64,000 bases of DNA from Branchiostoma lanceolatum (lineage: Eukaryota; Chordata; Leptocardii; Amphioxiformes; Branchiostomatidae). Below are positions 22,301 to 31,500 of the stretch, one piece after another; within the stretch, counting starts at the first letter, position 1, and every line of letters starts with the position of its first letter. The position numbers and the translations under genes are program-made. The notes beneath the pieces are model-generated. The model saw only the letters and a program-made list of their open reading frames with translations, had not been told where the DNA came from and did no database searches. The stretch lies in the NCBI RefSeq assembly GCF_035083965.1, contig NC_089732.1, positions 6,945,383-7,009,382 on the forward strand, written 5' to 3'.

Positions 22301-22646
22301 TTTCTCTTTCAGTGTTGCACGTAGCTCCCTTGGCAGCTCAAAGCAGTCTCCCACACCTGTTCACCCTGTCGGAATCAGGCCTGTCAGTAAGGTAAATGTT
22401 CTTCTTTCTTCCTTGTCAAGCAAATAACATGAACAAACTACAATTAGATAGCTATGGAATGCATTACAGTCTGTCATACAAACCTAGTCAAATTTAATGT
22501 AGGCATACATGTATTGTGAAATGTTCCAACATGATTTTCTGCTGTCTGACTTTAAACAGGTTTACAGTAATTAATTATAGCTTTTACTTTGTTTGTAGGC
22601 ATCTACTGAGGATGGATGGTTTGCCCTCTCATCACATGTCTCATAG
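7373..22646 (+). CDS. SPICE1: Spindle and centriole-associated protein 1, 20 coding exons
   Basis: SPICE1 is a centriolar and spindle protein required in vertebrates for centriole duplication and bipolar spindle formation. Exons: 7373-7474, 8015-8062, 8425-8503, 9061-9143, 9695-9766, 14323-14482, 14674-14877, 15291-15382, 15973-16143, 16814-16969, 17433-17525, 18079-18171, 18545-18641, 18937-19044, 19243-19703, 20124-20328, 20786-20929, 21561-21843, 22313-22391, 22599-22646. Phases close to about 925 residues; human has about 855. Family marks are the start MSFVRV, HKATDEEI, LQDVLSKSD, TGFPNVTKAPD, the motif PAVLLSPPRQ and the late REIRVSVP block. Two coiled-coil stretches lie in exons 10-13 and 16-17. 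Lineage-specific in-frame repeats sit in exons 7 and 15. The acceptor of exon 5 is placed before TTGCAG because this keeps the family's spacing. Small exons could have been missed. Confidence 0.88.
8692..9049 (+). mobile_element. tRNA-derived SINE in SPICE1 intron 3
   Basis: A tRNA-like head contains an A-box-like TGGCGTAACGG (8697-8707) and a B-box GGGTTTGAGTCC (8739-8750), which together form an internal RNA polymerase III promoter. A body of about 280 bases follows, ending in an A/T-rich tail (AATAAAAAAATG near 9025-9037). The cloverleaf is degenerate, so it is not a working tRNA gene. Reverse-oriented relatives with the shared CACCCAGGTGT / CACCTGGGTGGAGTGAG body lie near 16215-16375 and 41230-41510. 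Confidence 0.72.
9290..9490. repeat. GGTGCAC-rich interspersed repeat fragment
   Basis: This stretch is rich in GTGCA and GTGCACC words in SPICE1 intron 4. Similar text recurs at about 10620-10735 (same intron series), 24205-24430 (SVEP1 3' region) and 58960-59545 (inverted, olfactomedin intron). The best shared phrase is 'GGGTGCAC...GGAGCTGTGCACCTA...TTTTTGAC'. It is a dispersed repeat without coding capacity. Confidence 0.45.
10620..10735. repeat. GGTGCAC-type interspersed repeat
   Basis: This is the clearest copy of the family in SPICE1 intron 5. It opens GGGCTCAAAATAGTGGGTGC, followed by the GGAGCTGTGCACCTAATTTT phrase and a CACTGGTGCACCAGGGCACC stretch. The complement of this order is seen near 59440-59540, and a related copy at 24205-24300, which supports a dispersed family. 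Confidence 0.55.
11566..12864 (+). CDS. Intronless rhodopsin-class GPCR, S1P/LPA (EDG)-like, nested in SPICE1 intron 5
   Basis: This is a 432-residue seven-helix receptor encoded by one exon. I chose the ATG at 11566 because it gives a short N-terminus with glycosylation sites (NNSS); the frame is open further upstream to 11401. Helix 1 is about 59-80. Helix 2 (88-109) keeps NLALSD with D100. Helix 3 ends at SVNNY, residues 151-155. Helix 4 is about 176-196, with W183. An MGWNC...GSC loop, residues 195-210, is the intra-loop cysteine pair typical of S1P, LPA and cannabinoid receptors. Helix 5 is 213-240, helix 6 about 284-304 (FWLLP) and helix 7 ends LNSLINPLATLY. The third loop is long and charged; the tail is about 90 residues. 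Two normally invariant motifs are altered: E/DRY reads NNY and NPxxY reads NPLATLY. The ligand is unknown; a bioactive lipid is an inference from the family. Confidence 0.85.
   Translation: MFNNSSVQGSPTEETFSPEFTSILSCYKWHLKNSFSILQANEACSLYEDLVSLRAETEIIYWLMGLLIIITNSVVFLGIVGSRELQKPIYFFLANLALSDFLAGVGLLYRAAGHVGMGYSAMYRTYGFLLGYMPLMIFTQMMSASALTLLSVNNYVALSYPIYFHNHAGSAKLCTGIALTISWLCISLLSFSPSMGWNCLDMETLTTGSCISYYPFAFFVICACIGFLLCIIILFTNISVYTGIREREKRRLEQAGVLQAQPNNAAQEEARRRYEERVYKARTVMIHVVVAFIFWLLPLLPLAVCKGVPGLCPTRTGIFAGICLNSLINPLATLYRTSDLRTAIRQKLTGTHQTFVTMIRGNHTNPLENQAGTGDATNVQQAGQSTPSQALREQPSVKNRGHFTHNAHRMAVLDRPRGRGRQAEDLATVQID
13163..13168 (+). promoter_or_regulatory. Candidate polyadenylation signal of the nested GPCR
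   Basis: ATTAAA lies 299 bases after the GPCR stop codon and well before the next SPICE1 exon, so the nested gene could terminate independently of its host. Confidence 0.4.
13847..13936. repeat. Two adjacent hairpins in SPICE1 intron 5
   Basis: 13847-13909 is a near-perfect inverted repeat (arms start ATAACCACTGAATCC and end in its complement with one mismatch, CT versus TG/AG). 13912-13936 is a second palindrome, GGGCAATATA facing TATATTGCCC. They look like a fold-back element or a hairpin-forming simple structure. No target duplication was identified. Confidence 0.6.
14763..14846 (+). repeat. In-frame 21-bp tandem repeat in SPICE1 exon 7
   Basis: Four 21-base units encode QQDSTLR, QQDSTLR, QQNSTLR and QQDSTLS. 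The seven-residue period equals a coiled-coil heptad, so the expansion lengthens the coil without shifting the frame. Such units are prone to copy-number variation. Confidence 0.85.
16215..16375 (-). mobile_element. tRNA-derived SINE fragment, minus orientation
   Basis: The complement of a B-box, GGATTCGAACCC, is at 16321-16332. An A-box-like complement follows at about 16350-16372. The left part shares the TTACACTTGGGTGGAGTGAG...GTCGTGTAAAG text with the copy near 41400. It lies in SPICE1 intron 9. Confidence 0.6.
17551..17729. mobile_element. Inverted-repeat element in SPICE1 intron 11
   Basis: The element begins TACCCTGGGAATCCAGAGC and ends with the near complement GCTCTGGATTTCCAGGGTA. 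It has a GC-rich interior that itself holds a palindrome around CTACCCCGC...GCGGGGTAG (about 17600-17645). It is short and non-coding, so it is probably a non-autonomous DNA element. No clear target duplication is visible. Confidence 0.65.
18254..18466 (+). mobile_element. Hairpin-cored element with 13-bp target duplication
   Basis: Identical 13-base direct repeats CAACCTTTGTTTG flank the element (18254-18266 and 18454-18466). The element 18267-18453 starts with a unique head (TTGATGAAGGTTAGACATCC). A large inverted repeat follows, whose arms contain TTACTCAAGCAACTGGAT and its complement, with CGTTTCAGACAGCAT facing ATGCTGTCTAAAACG. Other copies lie at 24832-25004 (minus) and 20688-20760 (fragment). 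It is non-coding and lies in SPICE1 intron 12. Confidence 0.85.
19434..19649 (+). repeat. Three in-frame 72-bp repeats in SPICE1 exon 15
   Basis: Three almost identical 24-residue units (starting HLYTTGTAVPG, HLYTTDTAVPG, HLYTTDTAVPG and each ending QPGLN or QPGLS) occupy 19434-19505, 19506-19577 and 19578-19649. The very high nucleotide identity, synonymous sites included, points to recent duplication. Human SPICE1 has no such array as far as I recall. The units are Pro/Val/Gly-rich and probably disordered. Confidence 0.88.
20688..20760 (-). mobile_element. Fragment of the 18254 element family
   Basis: The text GAGTAACTGCTATTTGGCAT followed by ATCTTATTACCTGGATGTCT and TAACCTTCATCGA matches, in reverse orientation, the head of the copies at 18267 and 24960-25000. 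Only the head and part of one hairpin arm remain. Confidence 0.65.
20935..21172 (+). repeat. Degenerate tandem repeat just after SPICE1 exon 17
   Basis: Three copies of a unit contain TTCTTACAGTAG, then GTGAATG, then ATTC-AAACATCACAGCATT and CTGGCTGGCA, spaced roughly 75-125 bases apart. The array begins a few bases after the exon 17 donor site. Confidence 0.7.
21961..22116 (+). repeat. 26-bp minisatellite, six copies, SPICE1 intron 18
   Basis: Six head-to-tail copies of a 26-base unit (consensus begins AGGAATTGCTGATGTGATGG and ends GTGCAC) occur with few substitutions. There are no spacers, so it is a minisatellite rather than a CRISPR-type array. Confidence 0.88.
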
Positions 22647-22668
22647 ACAGGACATTAATCTACATAGA

Positions 22669-22674
22669 AATAAA
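22669..22674 (+). promoter_or_regulatory. SPICE1 polyadenylation signal AATAAA
   Basis: AATAAA lies 23 bases after the SPICE1 stop codon, which implies a very short 3' UTR if it is used. Confidence 0.5.
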
Positions 22675-22821
22675 ACACAGTTCTTAACTGAAACAAACTA
22701 TAGGCGGGCTTTTACATAATATGGATACATTGAATTGTACATTGGACTTTTTATTTTGGATCTACAGACGTTTAAAAAGTAGACAAGGAACACAAGCAAA
22801 CTCAGCATTGTACTGAATTTT

Positions 22822-22827
22822 TTTATT
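22822..22827 (-). promoter_or_regulatory. Candidate SVEP1 polyadenylation signal (minus strand)
   Basis: TTTATT on the plus strand gives AATAAA on the minus strand, about 1.2 kb after the SVEP1 stop codon. Nearer minus-strand signals may also be used, so this marks only the outer limit before SPICE1. Confidence 0.35.
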
Positions 22828-23513
22828 GGTGTATAGTAATCGGAATTAAACGTTTTATACAATTTTTGTCTTTCCTTGCCTTAAATTCAACTTCCATTTT
22901 GTAGCCAAAATTTGGTAAACCCCTCCCCCTTAAACGTGCAACAACGAAAGAATAACCTTATTTACAATACCACTATAGACAATGTTATTTTGAAAGCAGG
23001 ACATACTAAAATTTAATCTTTACCTTTATGTTGCAAACACACTGGGGTAAAATATGGTTTGTATAAAGATTGTAAATCACATACACTATTTGCATCTTTT
23101 GATATGGACTGCAATAACATGTCCCCCTTTCTGTCACCTCTCAGACCAATTTTGGAATGTAATTACTTCTTTACACATCAATCAACTTAAAACAGACACA
23201 ACAACAAACAACCGAAATTGTGAGCATATGTTTTCAATGATAAATATGAGCTTGAATAAATAAACAGCTTAATTATGCCAACATGTTGCTATGATATGTG
23301 CCAACATAACCTACAAATGTACATGTAATACATGTGGGTACTACAGCTGAATTTAAGGCTAGTACTGCATACATAATGTACATGTATGTAGACTAAGTTT
23401 CTAAACAAAGACCTGCGATGGGGATGTCAAACTGAAGCAAACCACTGCTCCTCTCACATGTACAGTATATTACAATTGCAGGCCCTCGGAAATACTAGCC
23501 AGTAACGATAATA

Positions 23514-23757
23514 CTAAAGCCCCTGTCACACTTGTGCGTATATACAAGCCCGCATGGGTTGCGTATTAACATGTTTTTGTTTAGGTTAAGTTTGCAGCCA
23601 AAGAAGTAATTTCTTTGGTTTGATACCTAGACTGCTCAATGGTGGGTCAAAGTAGAAAACAACTTCCTCCCTGCAAAATTTACATAGACCAAAAAAATGT
23701 TACTGCGGAACTCATGCGCACTTGCATATACGCACAAGTGTGACAGGGCCCTAAAGC
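23514..23757. mobile_element. Short element with terminal inverted repeats
   Basis: The left end CCCTGTCACACTTGTGCGTA is answered by the right end TACGCACAAGTGTGACAGGG. Seven-base direct repeats CTAAAGC (23514-23520 and 23751-23757) flank the pair. The length, about 230 bases, and lack of coding sequence indicate a miniature inverted-repeat element. A 7-8 base duplication would fit a hAT-type origin, which is inference. Confidence 0.72.
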
Positions 23758-24025
23758 TAGATACACATGTAACCACAGGTATTGTACACATGGAAAAAGT
23801 ACATGTACTAAGTATACAGAAAAAACGTCTAACTTAACTCAAAGAGACAATGAAGGTATAAAAACAATTCTTACTGTCCAGTGTAAAACATGAAGACAGC
23901 ATAATTACAAACACTTGCAAACAGCCAAAGTGCACACAGAGAGACAGGACAGACAGAAGTGAAACAGTCTCTGATGAGTGCATAGCAGCAACTATACATG
24001 AAGTGAATATTGAGTCACAGATCCA

Positions 24026-25578
24026 TCAATGGTACTGTTGACGGTAGTAGTCTCTGTATCTCCTGTCAATCTCTCTGGAACAAGTTAGAACAATAAGATC
24101 ATGAGCAGGTGTGTAGAGGCAAAACAAGCCTATAGAGGTTTAACCCAAAAAGTCAATGTTAAAATGTGAGGTACATGTAGTCATTAATGACAGAGTATGG
24201 CTGTTCAGGGCTTGAAATACAGGGTGCAGCCCAAAGTGGAGCTGTGTACCTACATGTGTTTTGTAATTTTTGACTGTGGGTGCACCTAGATATTTGTGTA
24301 GGCTAACGTGTACTACATAAAGGTACAATTGTACTACAGTTACAGTAGTATCTTGTGTAGTGATCCCCAATTGTTTTTTCTGAGCATCTAACAAAAATTC
24401 ATGTTAGATGCATCAGTGCACCTACATGTATTCCCAAAAGTGCTGCTGTTCTTTCCTAACATAACTGTATTGGATTTTAAAAGCTGCAAATTAAGAAGCT
24501 GATAATTTTGAATCCCAGCTCATGTATCTGATATGTCTTACCTGGAGCAATCTGGTGGTCTGAATCCTGTGGGACATGAGCACATGTTGGGCCGCATACA
24601 CCTGCCTCCGTTCTGACAGGGCTTCCTGCACACAGCTGCAACCAGAACAGTCTTTGTCAGTTGGAGTTTGAATTGTTTACATGCCACAGGAGATAACACT
24701 TTGTGGGTGAGGTGCTGTTGTTTATGAAAAAGGTTTGTACTTTGTGAGCCTGACTTTGTAGAATACTTCACACAAGACTGAACGTCACTGATCCTTGTGT
24801 ATGTAAAAAAAAAAACAAGACATTAGTGCTACAAATAACAGTTACTCAAGCAACTGGGTATGATTTTGGAAACGGTCAGACGTTTCAAGTAGCATCCACT
24901 ACTTTTCGTCAGTGACACGTCATCAAAAATCATTATCCAGTTGCTTGAGTAACTGCTATTTGGCGTATCTTATTACCTGGATGTCTAACCTTCATCGACA
25001 AACCTAGTGCTAGTTCTAAACTTTTCCTCCTCTTTAAAAAAGTGACTATGCATTGAAGGTGCAAACCAGTCTGTGTAAGACCTACCCCTTTCACATCTAG
25101 AACCAGTGTATCCTGGAGGACACTGGCATTTGTAGGGTCCAACACATTTGCCTCCATGGAGGCATGGCAGCACACAAAACGCTGTGGAAAGGAGAAAAAA
25201 AGATTGATCCAAGGTGCAATAGCAATGTCTGAAAGATGATGCACACAGCCAGTAGGTGTACATGTATGTACATAGTAACATGAACAGCAATGAATATCAC
25301 CTTACCATTGACCGTAAACTAATTAATTTGTTACTAGCTGGTACTGATAGAAACTAAGAAAGTTACAACTATATGGTGACATACAAAAGTATGTGAGCCA
25401 TTTCATTTTGTGTCAGATATATTTCTTAAGAAATTTCTTAGATTTCTTAAGAAACCACAAAAGGAGAAAGCACCACCGTTACCTAGTTCACAGGAAGGCC
25501 CCCTGTATCCCTGTTGACAACTGCAGGTGTTGGGCCTGATACACTCTCCTCCATTGTGGCAACCATGTACACAGTAAG
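24026..25578 (-). CDS. SVEP1: SVEP1 C-terminal end: three short EGF exons and tail exon
   Basis: Exons 25483-25578, 25086-25181 and 24542-24635 each encode one six-cysteine EGF of about 31-32 residues (patterns [27 protein letters not shown]). The first two are exactly 96 bases and phase 1-1, so they look like exon duplicates. These EGFs lack the calcium-binding consensus. The last coding exon (24026-24074) adds a tyrosine- and arginine-rich tail, [16 protein letters not shown], before TGA. The tail has no membrane anchor, which agrees with secretion. Confidence 0.87.
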
Positions 25579-28500
25579 CTGAAAATACAGCAAACAATTA
25601 CAATTACAAATCTATTTAACCTTTAGCACACTGAAGTACATGAGCTGTTTGTCACCCAATTCCCTATTGGTAACAGAATAAAGCAGCAGGGAGAAGGTTA
25701 AGACAACTTAGTTATTTATGTCTGTTTAGTTTTTAGTTCTATACATGTTCATCTTTGTGTACATGTACATGATAATCATTGGCCTCTGCGTCTATGTGCA
25801 AACATGTCAAACCCTCATGTGACAGGGAACAACAAACGATAATCCGGATAGTGATTGAGTGTCGTTAAAAAAATAAATGTAACTACTAAGCAAACTCAAA
25901 TTGAATTCGATAAACTTAAAATGACTTTTTAATTTTGATAGGCTAGGCTAATTTTGAAGCTACATGTGTGCCTTTGACTGTATAAAGAAAGATCACAAGG
26001 TCATGATTTCAACCAGGATAAGCTACTGATTGCTCGGACCATCCAAAGAGGTCTTTAGTACACTGCAACTTTTACCTGAAATCCTACCGATGAACACACG
26101 TAGCATTACCTTTGCAGCGTGGTTGAGATGACCATCTCTCCGTGTGAAGACATGTAGCGTCTCGACTCCCCTCCAGCACGTACCCTGAGCGACAGCTGAA
26201 CGTGACGGTGTCTCCGTACTCGTATCTCTGTCCACGCACCGCCCCATTGGCTGGGGTAACTGGACGCCCACACTTTATTCCTGTAAGAATGGAAAAACAT
26301 AATCATTTCATACAAGCAGAACAGTATCAGTCAGAAGGTTGTCAGGGGTTTTTCTAGAAAAAATTGCAAGGAGGAGCATTACGAGGGAGCAGAGCGACCA
26401 AGTCGAGGGATGGTGTGGGGTGGGGTTTCCCGCTTCCACAATTCAGAGTTTTAGAGAATACTTAGTTGAAATGGGGCATTTTAAGGCTTCCTGAAGGGCA
26501 AAATTACTGTCAGACAGGTCACAGTTGAAGACTTGGTCAATCTGAATTTTATGCTTGGAAGAGGATTTGCTCCCCAGGGTAAGGGGGTGCATGGTCAAGG
26601 CATGGGGGCGCAGCGCCCTTGTTCTCCTCTTTAAAAAAAGTCCTGGCACGGGTACTTCAGTCTAAAGCACTCCTGAGCATAACAGTCTGTCTTACACCTT
26701 GTTCCGTGGTGCATTCATACAGTCATATATCATGTCACACTTACGTATGGGTACAGCCTTCAGCCTGGACCATGTCTGGTTCAGCTGACAAGTGACGGTG
26801 TCGTCCCCCACCAGTCTGTAGCCCTCCTCGCTCTTGAGTCTGAGACTGGAGCCGACCTGGTAGTTCTGTGTGGACAGGAACAGGTGTGGGGGGAGGACTG
26901 GAGGAGGGCACTCCAGGGCTGCACAGGGAAAACATGCCGGTTAGAGTCTGCCAAAGTAACAGCTAGAGAGATGATAGGACTGGTATATTCTCTAGTATAG
27001 TATGACATTTACTGCATGTATGCTGACTGATCTTGTGTAGAACATGATAAAATTGAAACATGCAACGATTACTTCAAAATTCGATGAGCATTCAAAAACA
27101 CAGGATTGCCAGCAAACTGATGACATTGACACAAAATTAACGGTGCGTCTGATAACATTTACGTTGGACGTCCTCATGTATATGTTTCTGCCATTGTTGC
27201 CCACCTACATCATGGAATATTATGGATGTAACTGTGTTATATATACAGAATAGAACATACTTGAAGCTATAGTAGACTGTAGTAGAAGAAATAACACTTG
27301 TAACCGTTAGAAACTTTCCAATATTTTGAATACATGACCAGTAAAGGTTTACTCTACATATTTTGTAGAACTTCAGGTTATGTTATAACTACAGAGAATG
27401 GTGCCTGCTGCATCAGAAAGAACCCCACAAACCTACACATGTTGGCCTGGGATGGCTCCAAGTTCCCATCTCAGTACACTTGCTGTCTAGCGCCCCCTTT
27501 TGACTGAAGCCAGCATTGCAGCCAAACACCACAACATCACCATAGGAGTGTCCAGTCCCTGTGACCTGTCCATTCAAAGGTGCAAAGATAGCTGGGCACT
27601 GCACCTCTGTACATGTTGATAGGAAAAAAAGTAGAATCTGTAAGAGGTTTTTCTACTCTTTAACTGGTGCTTGTAGACTTATCTTTAAGGATTCTTTGCA
27701 CCATATTTTGTTGACAAATCCGACATGATTTTAAAGGCTTTTAACTATTTGGAACAACTAACAAAGATATGAATGATAGAAGGACAGTCTAAGGCAATTT
27801 GTGTTAGGGATGGTTAGATAAATCTAATTAATCTACATATGAATTAAACAATGTTACAGTATTGTTGCATACCACTGCAACCTAGGAATGATACATGCAT
27901 GTAAGAGTGTATTACTAGTTATTCTGGGTTATTACAAACCACGTACTGTTGCATTCTGGAGTTGTGCCACTCCAAGAACCATTCGGCAGACAAGATCTGA
28001 TTGGTTCTCCCACCAAGATATAGCCAGTTGCACACTGGACCCTGGCCAATCCCAGCCCATATAAGAAACTGTCTACCTGGATCTCGGCATTGGTGACGGG
28101 AGGAGGAGGGCCACAACTGACAGCTGTACAAGGGAGTTAGGTGGGTGAGTAGAACACTACAGTCTAATTGTGTTGTACTACAGATGGGCTAAATGCATGT
28201 ACAGTCAAACCTGTACAAGTGACCACCTCTACATGTACTGTACATAAGGACCACCTGGACAAAAAATGTGGCCACTTTTTGGGTGGTCCATTTGATAATT
28301 TTTGCCACTGACACAAGCAATAATCCTTTCTATAGTGATCAACTGTCCACATAGACCAGATTTTATCGGACTGCTGAGTGGTCTTCTTTGGCAGTTTTGA
28401 CTGCACATCAGTTATCTATACATGTATGTGTGCTGCAATCTCAATATTTTACATGAAATAATAGTGTGAGTTGTCAATATACTAATTACGGATGATGTTA

Positions 28501-31500
28501 ATGCTATATTGATAGTCTCTCCTAGTGCAGTGACTCCCTGAAAAACCCTGTCCCAGACATGTGTCTTCTACGTTTTACACTTGACTGATGCTTATTACTG
28601 TGATATGTTACGACTAGAAAAGTGGGCAACTATCCAAATTATTCTTAGATGTACATGTATGTTAAGAAGATGGTTATGACTTGCCCTATTTCTCAGTATA
28701 CTTCACTGGCAACAAAAAATAGAAGATGAGAGACCACCTATAGAGACAGGATTTTCTTCTGTGCAACACCAAAGTAATGCGTTGGATTCCATGGCAACTA
28801 TGTTCAGGTAAAGAGTGCTTACGCTGACACCTCGGACTGTACACGCTCCACGTCCCCGTCTCCGTACATGTTCGCGAAGACGGACCCTCCAGAAGGTAAC
28901 CCTCGTGGCAGATGTAAACCTGCACGTCCCCGAAGTAGTGGCCATTGTTGATAATGTCACAGTGAGGCACATCTGGTGGACGTCCACAATACACTCCTGC
29001 AGGAGCACAAGTTCCGTTAGACTACTGTAAAACTCATGGTCCAGGCTTAAAAACTTCTACTAACCATAAAGCTGTATTCTGATGGGCATAACTGTTTATG
29101 CCAGTTAACTGGCATCATCACAAACTACATGCAATGTCAGATCATCTTTACATGTACATGTATGTGAAAAAGACATGTAATGTTACACTACATGTTGCCA
29201 GCGTTGTCAAGGGCAGTTCTTAAATTTGTGAACTATTTAATAACACAGCTATGTATAACTATGTAATACACAATGCAGTCTTTCTCTTCTGGAAAATGTG
29301 TCTGTAACTACATTATAGTGTCTGTAACTTCAACCTGATGAAACTATTCACGGATACACAATAACTTTGCAGCATTGACTGAACATGAGTGACCATTTCA
29401 CACTTACTTTTACATATGGGTGCTGTTCCACTCCACGTTTTATCAGCTTGGCACTGAAGTTGAGCACCCCCTTCCATGACATACCCTGTATCACAGGTAT
29501 ACACCACGTTCTGCTTGTAGGTGTGCTCTGTTCCATTCACAAACCCATGGAGAAGCTGTGGGGGTGCACCACAGCTAACGGGGACACACGCAGGTTGTGT
29601 GCCACTCCACAAGCCATCGGCCTGACACGTCCGTTCAGAAACACCCTGCAGCTCATACCCACTGTTACACTGGAACTGGATATTCTGACTGTATGTAAAG
29701 TTATTGCCTATGATGACACCATTTGTGAAGGGGCCTACAGTATCGCAGGTAATGAGGACGCACTGCGGAAGACCTGTTGTCCACTCACGGTTGGATTGGC
29801 ACACTTTCTCTGCCTTACCTAACAGCCTGTATCCTTCATTACATGTGTATACAATCTTCTGCTGATATTTGAAGTCACTGCCTGTATACTGGCCGTTTGG
29901 TAGAGTTTCAGGCTTGCCGCAGTCCACAGGCACACACTCTGGCAGCTCTCCCCTCCAGGTTTGGTCTGCTTGGCAAAGTCTTTCCTGGTTTCCCTTCAGC
30001 TCGAAGCCAGAGTCACACACATAGCGCACAGTCTGTCTGTAAGTGAAGTCACTCCCGAGTACTGTTCCATTAGTGATTGCTGTGGGAGGGGGGCAGTGAA
30101 GAGGCAGACACTCTGGTTTAACGCTGCTCCAAGTTCTGTTAGCTTGGCATGTTCTGACCTCAAGTCCAAGGAGTTTAAAACCTTCCTCACACTTGTATGT
30201 TACAGACTTTCCATATGTAAAGTCAGTGCCTTCCATAGTAGCATGGGCAACATCTTCAGGCTGACCACAACTGATAGCTTTGCACTTTGGTTCCTTCCCG
30301 CTCCACTCTCTGTCTTCTCCACAAATTCGTTTTGCATCACCCAGCAGCTCATACCCATTGTTACACTTGTACGCCACAGTTTGCCTGTAGGTAAATACTG
30401 AACCGTTGAACATGGCATTACTGACTGGCTTTGGTTGACCACAGTTAACAGGACTGCAGGTGGGAGAAAGTCCACTCCATGTTTTATTAGCCTGGCAGAT
30501 CCTTCTATAATGTCCATCCAGCTCGAATCCTGAGTTACATTTGAATGTTACAGTTTTCCCATACGAGAAGTCTTCTCCTACCAAGAGACCATCAGGAATA
30601 GACTGAGGTTTGCCACACTGGACAGGTTCACATTTGGGCTCTACTCCGCTCCAACGTTTGTCGGCACCACAAATACGATTGGCTTCTCCCACCAGATCAT
30701 ACCCTTCCCTGCAACGGTAGACTACAGTCTGTTGGTAAGTAAAGTCTGAACCGTTGACGATGCCATGGAGAACAGGTTCAGGCTGCCCACAGCTAACTGG
30801 GGTACACGTTGGTACTTCCCCACTCCACATCTTATCAGCCTGGCAGGTTCTTTGGTCCAGTCCTTGAAGCTGGTAACCTGTGTTACATTTGTAGCTCACT
30901 GTCTTTCCATAAGTGAAGTCAGTGCCTTGTAGAGTACCATGTAAAAGAGCGTCAGGTTCACCACAGGTGACAGCAACACAGCTGGGTTCCACCCCACTCC
31001 ATGTCCTGTCCTCCTGGCATGTCCGTTTAGCTTCCCCAACCATTTCATATCCCTTGTTGCAAACATACGTCAGAGACTCTAGGTAGGTGAAAGTTGAGCC
31101 TTGGATCTCACTGTTAGTGACGGAACCTGGCTGTCCACAGCTGACGGGGTCACAACTGGGGGTCTGTCCACTCCACGTTCTGTTTGCTAGACATCTCCTT
31201 TGTTTGGCTCCATGGAGTTCAAACCCTACATCACACCTGTACGTCACCGTTTGATTGTATGTGAAGTCCCTTCCCTCCAGTCTGCCGTGTGTAATACTTC
31301 CAGGCTGCCCACAGCTCACAGGCGAACACTGTGGCTCCTCCCCACTCCATTTTCTGTCTTCCCTACACGTCCGTCTTGCCTCTCCAATAAGGTTGTAACC
31401 TTCCATACAATAGTAAACCACCGACTGCTGGAAAGTGAAGTCAGACCCTTTAAGGTAACCATTCAGAACATCACCTGGCTGTCCACAGTTTACAGGGGCG

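Larger units (their letters stand above)
22647..24025. other. Convergent 3' regions of SPICE1 and SVEP1
   Basis: No coding exon is seen between the two stop codons. The interval should hold the 3' UTRs of both genes. It contains an element with terminal inverted repeats (23521-23750), A/T-rich DNA and several TACATGTA words. Confidence 0.6.
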
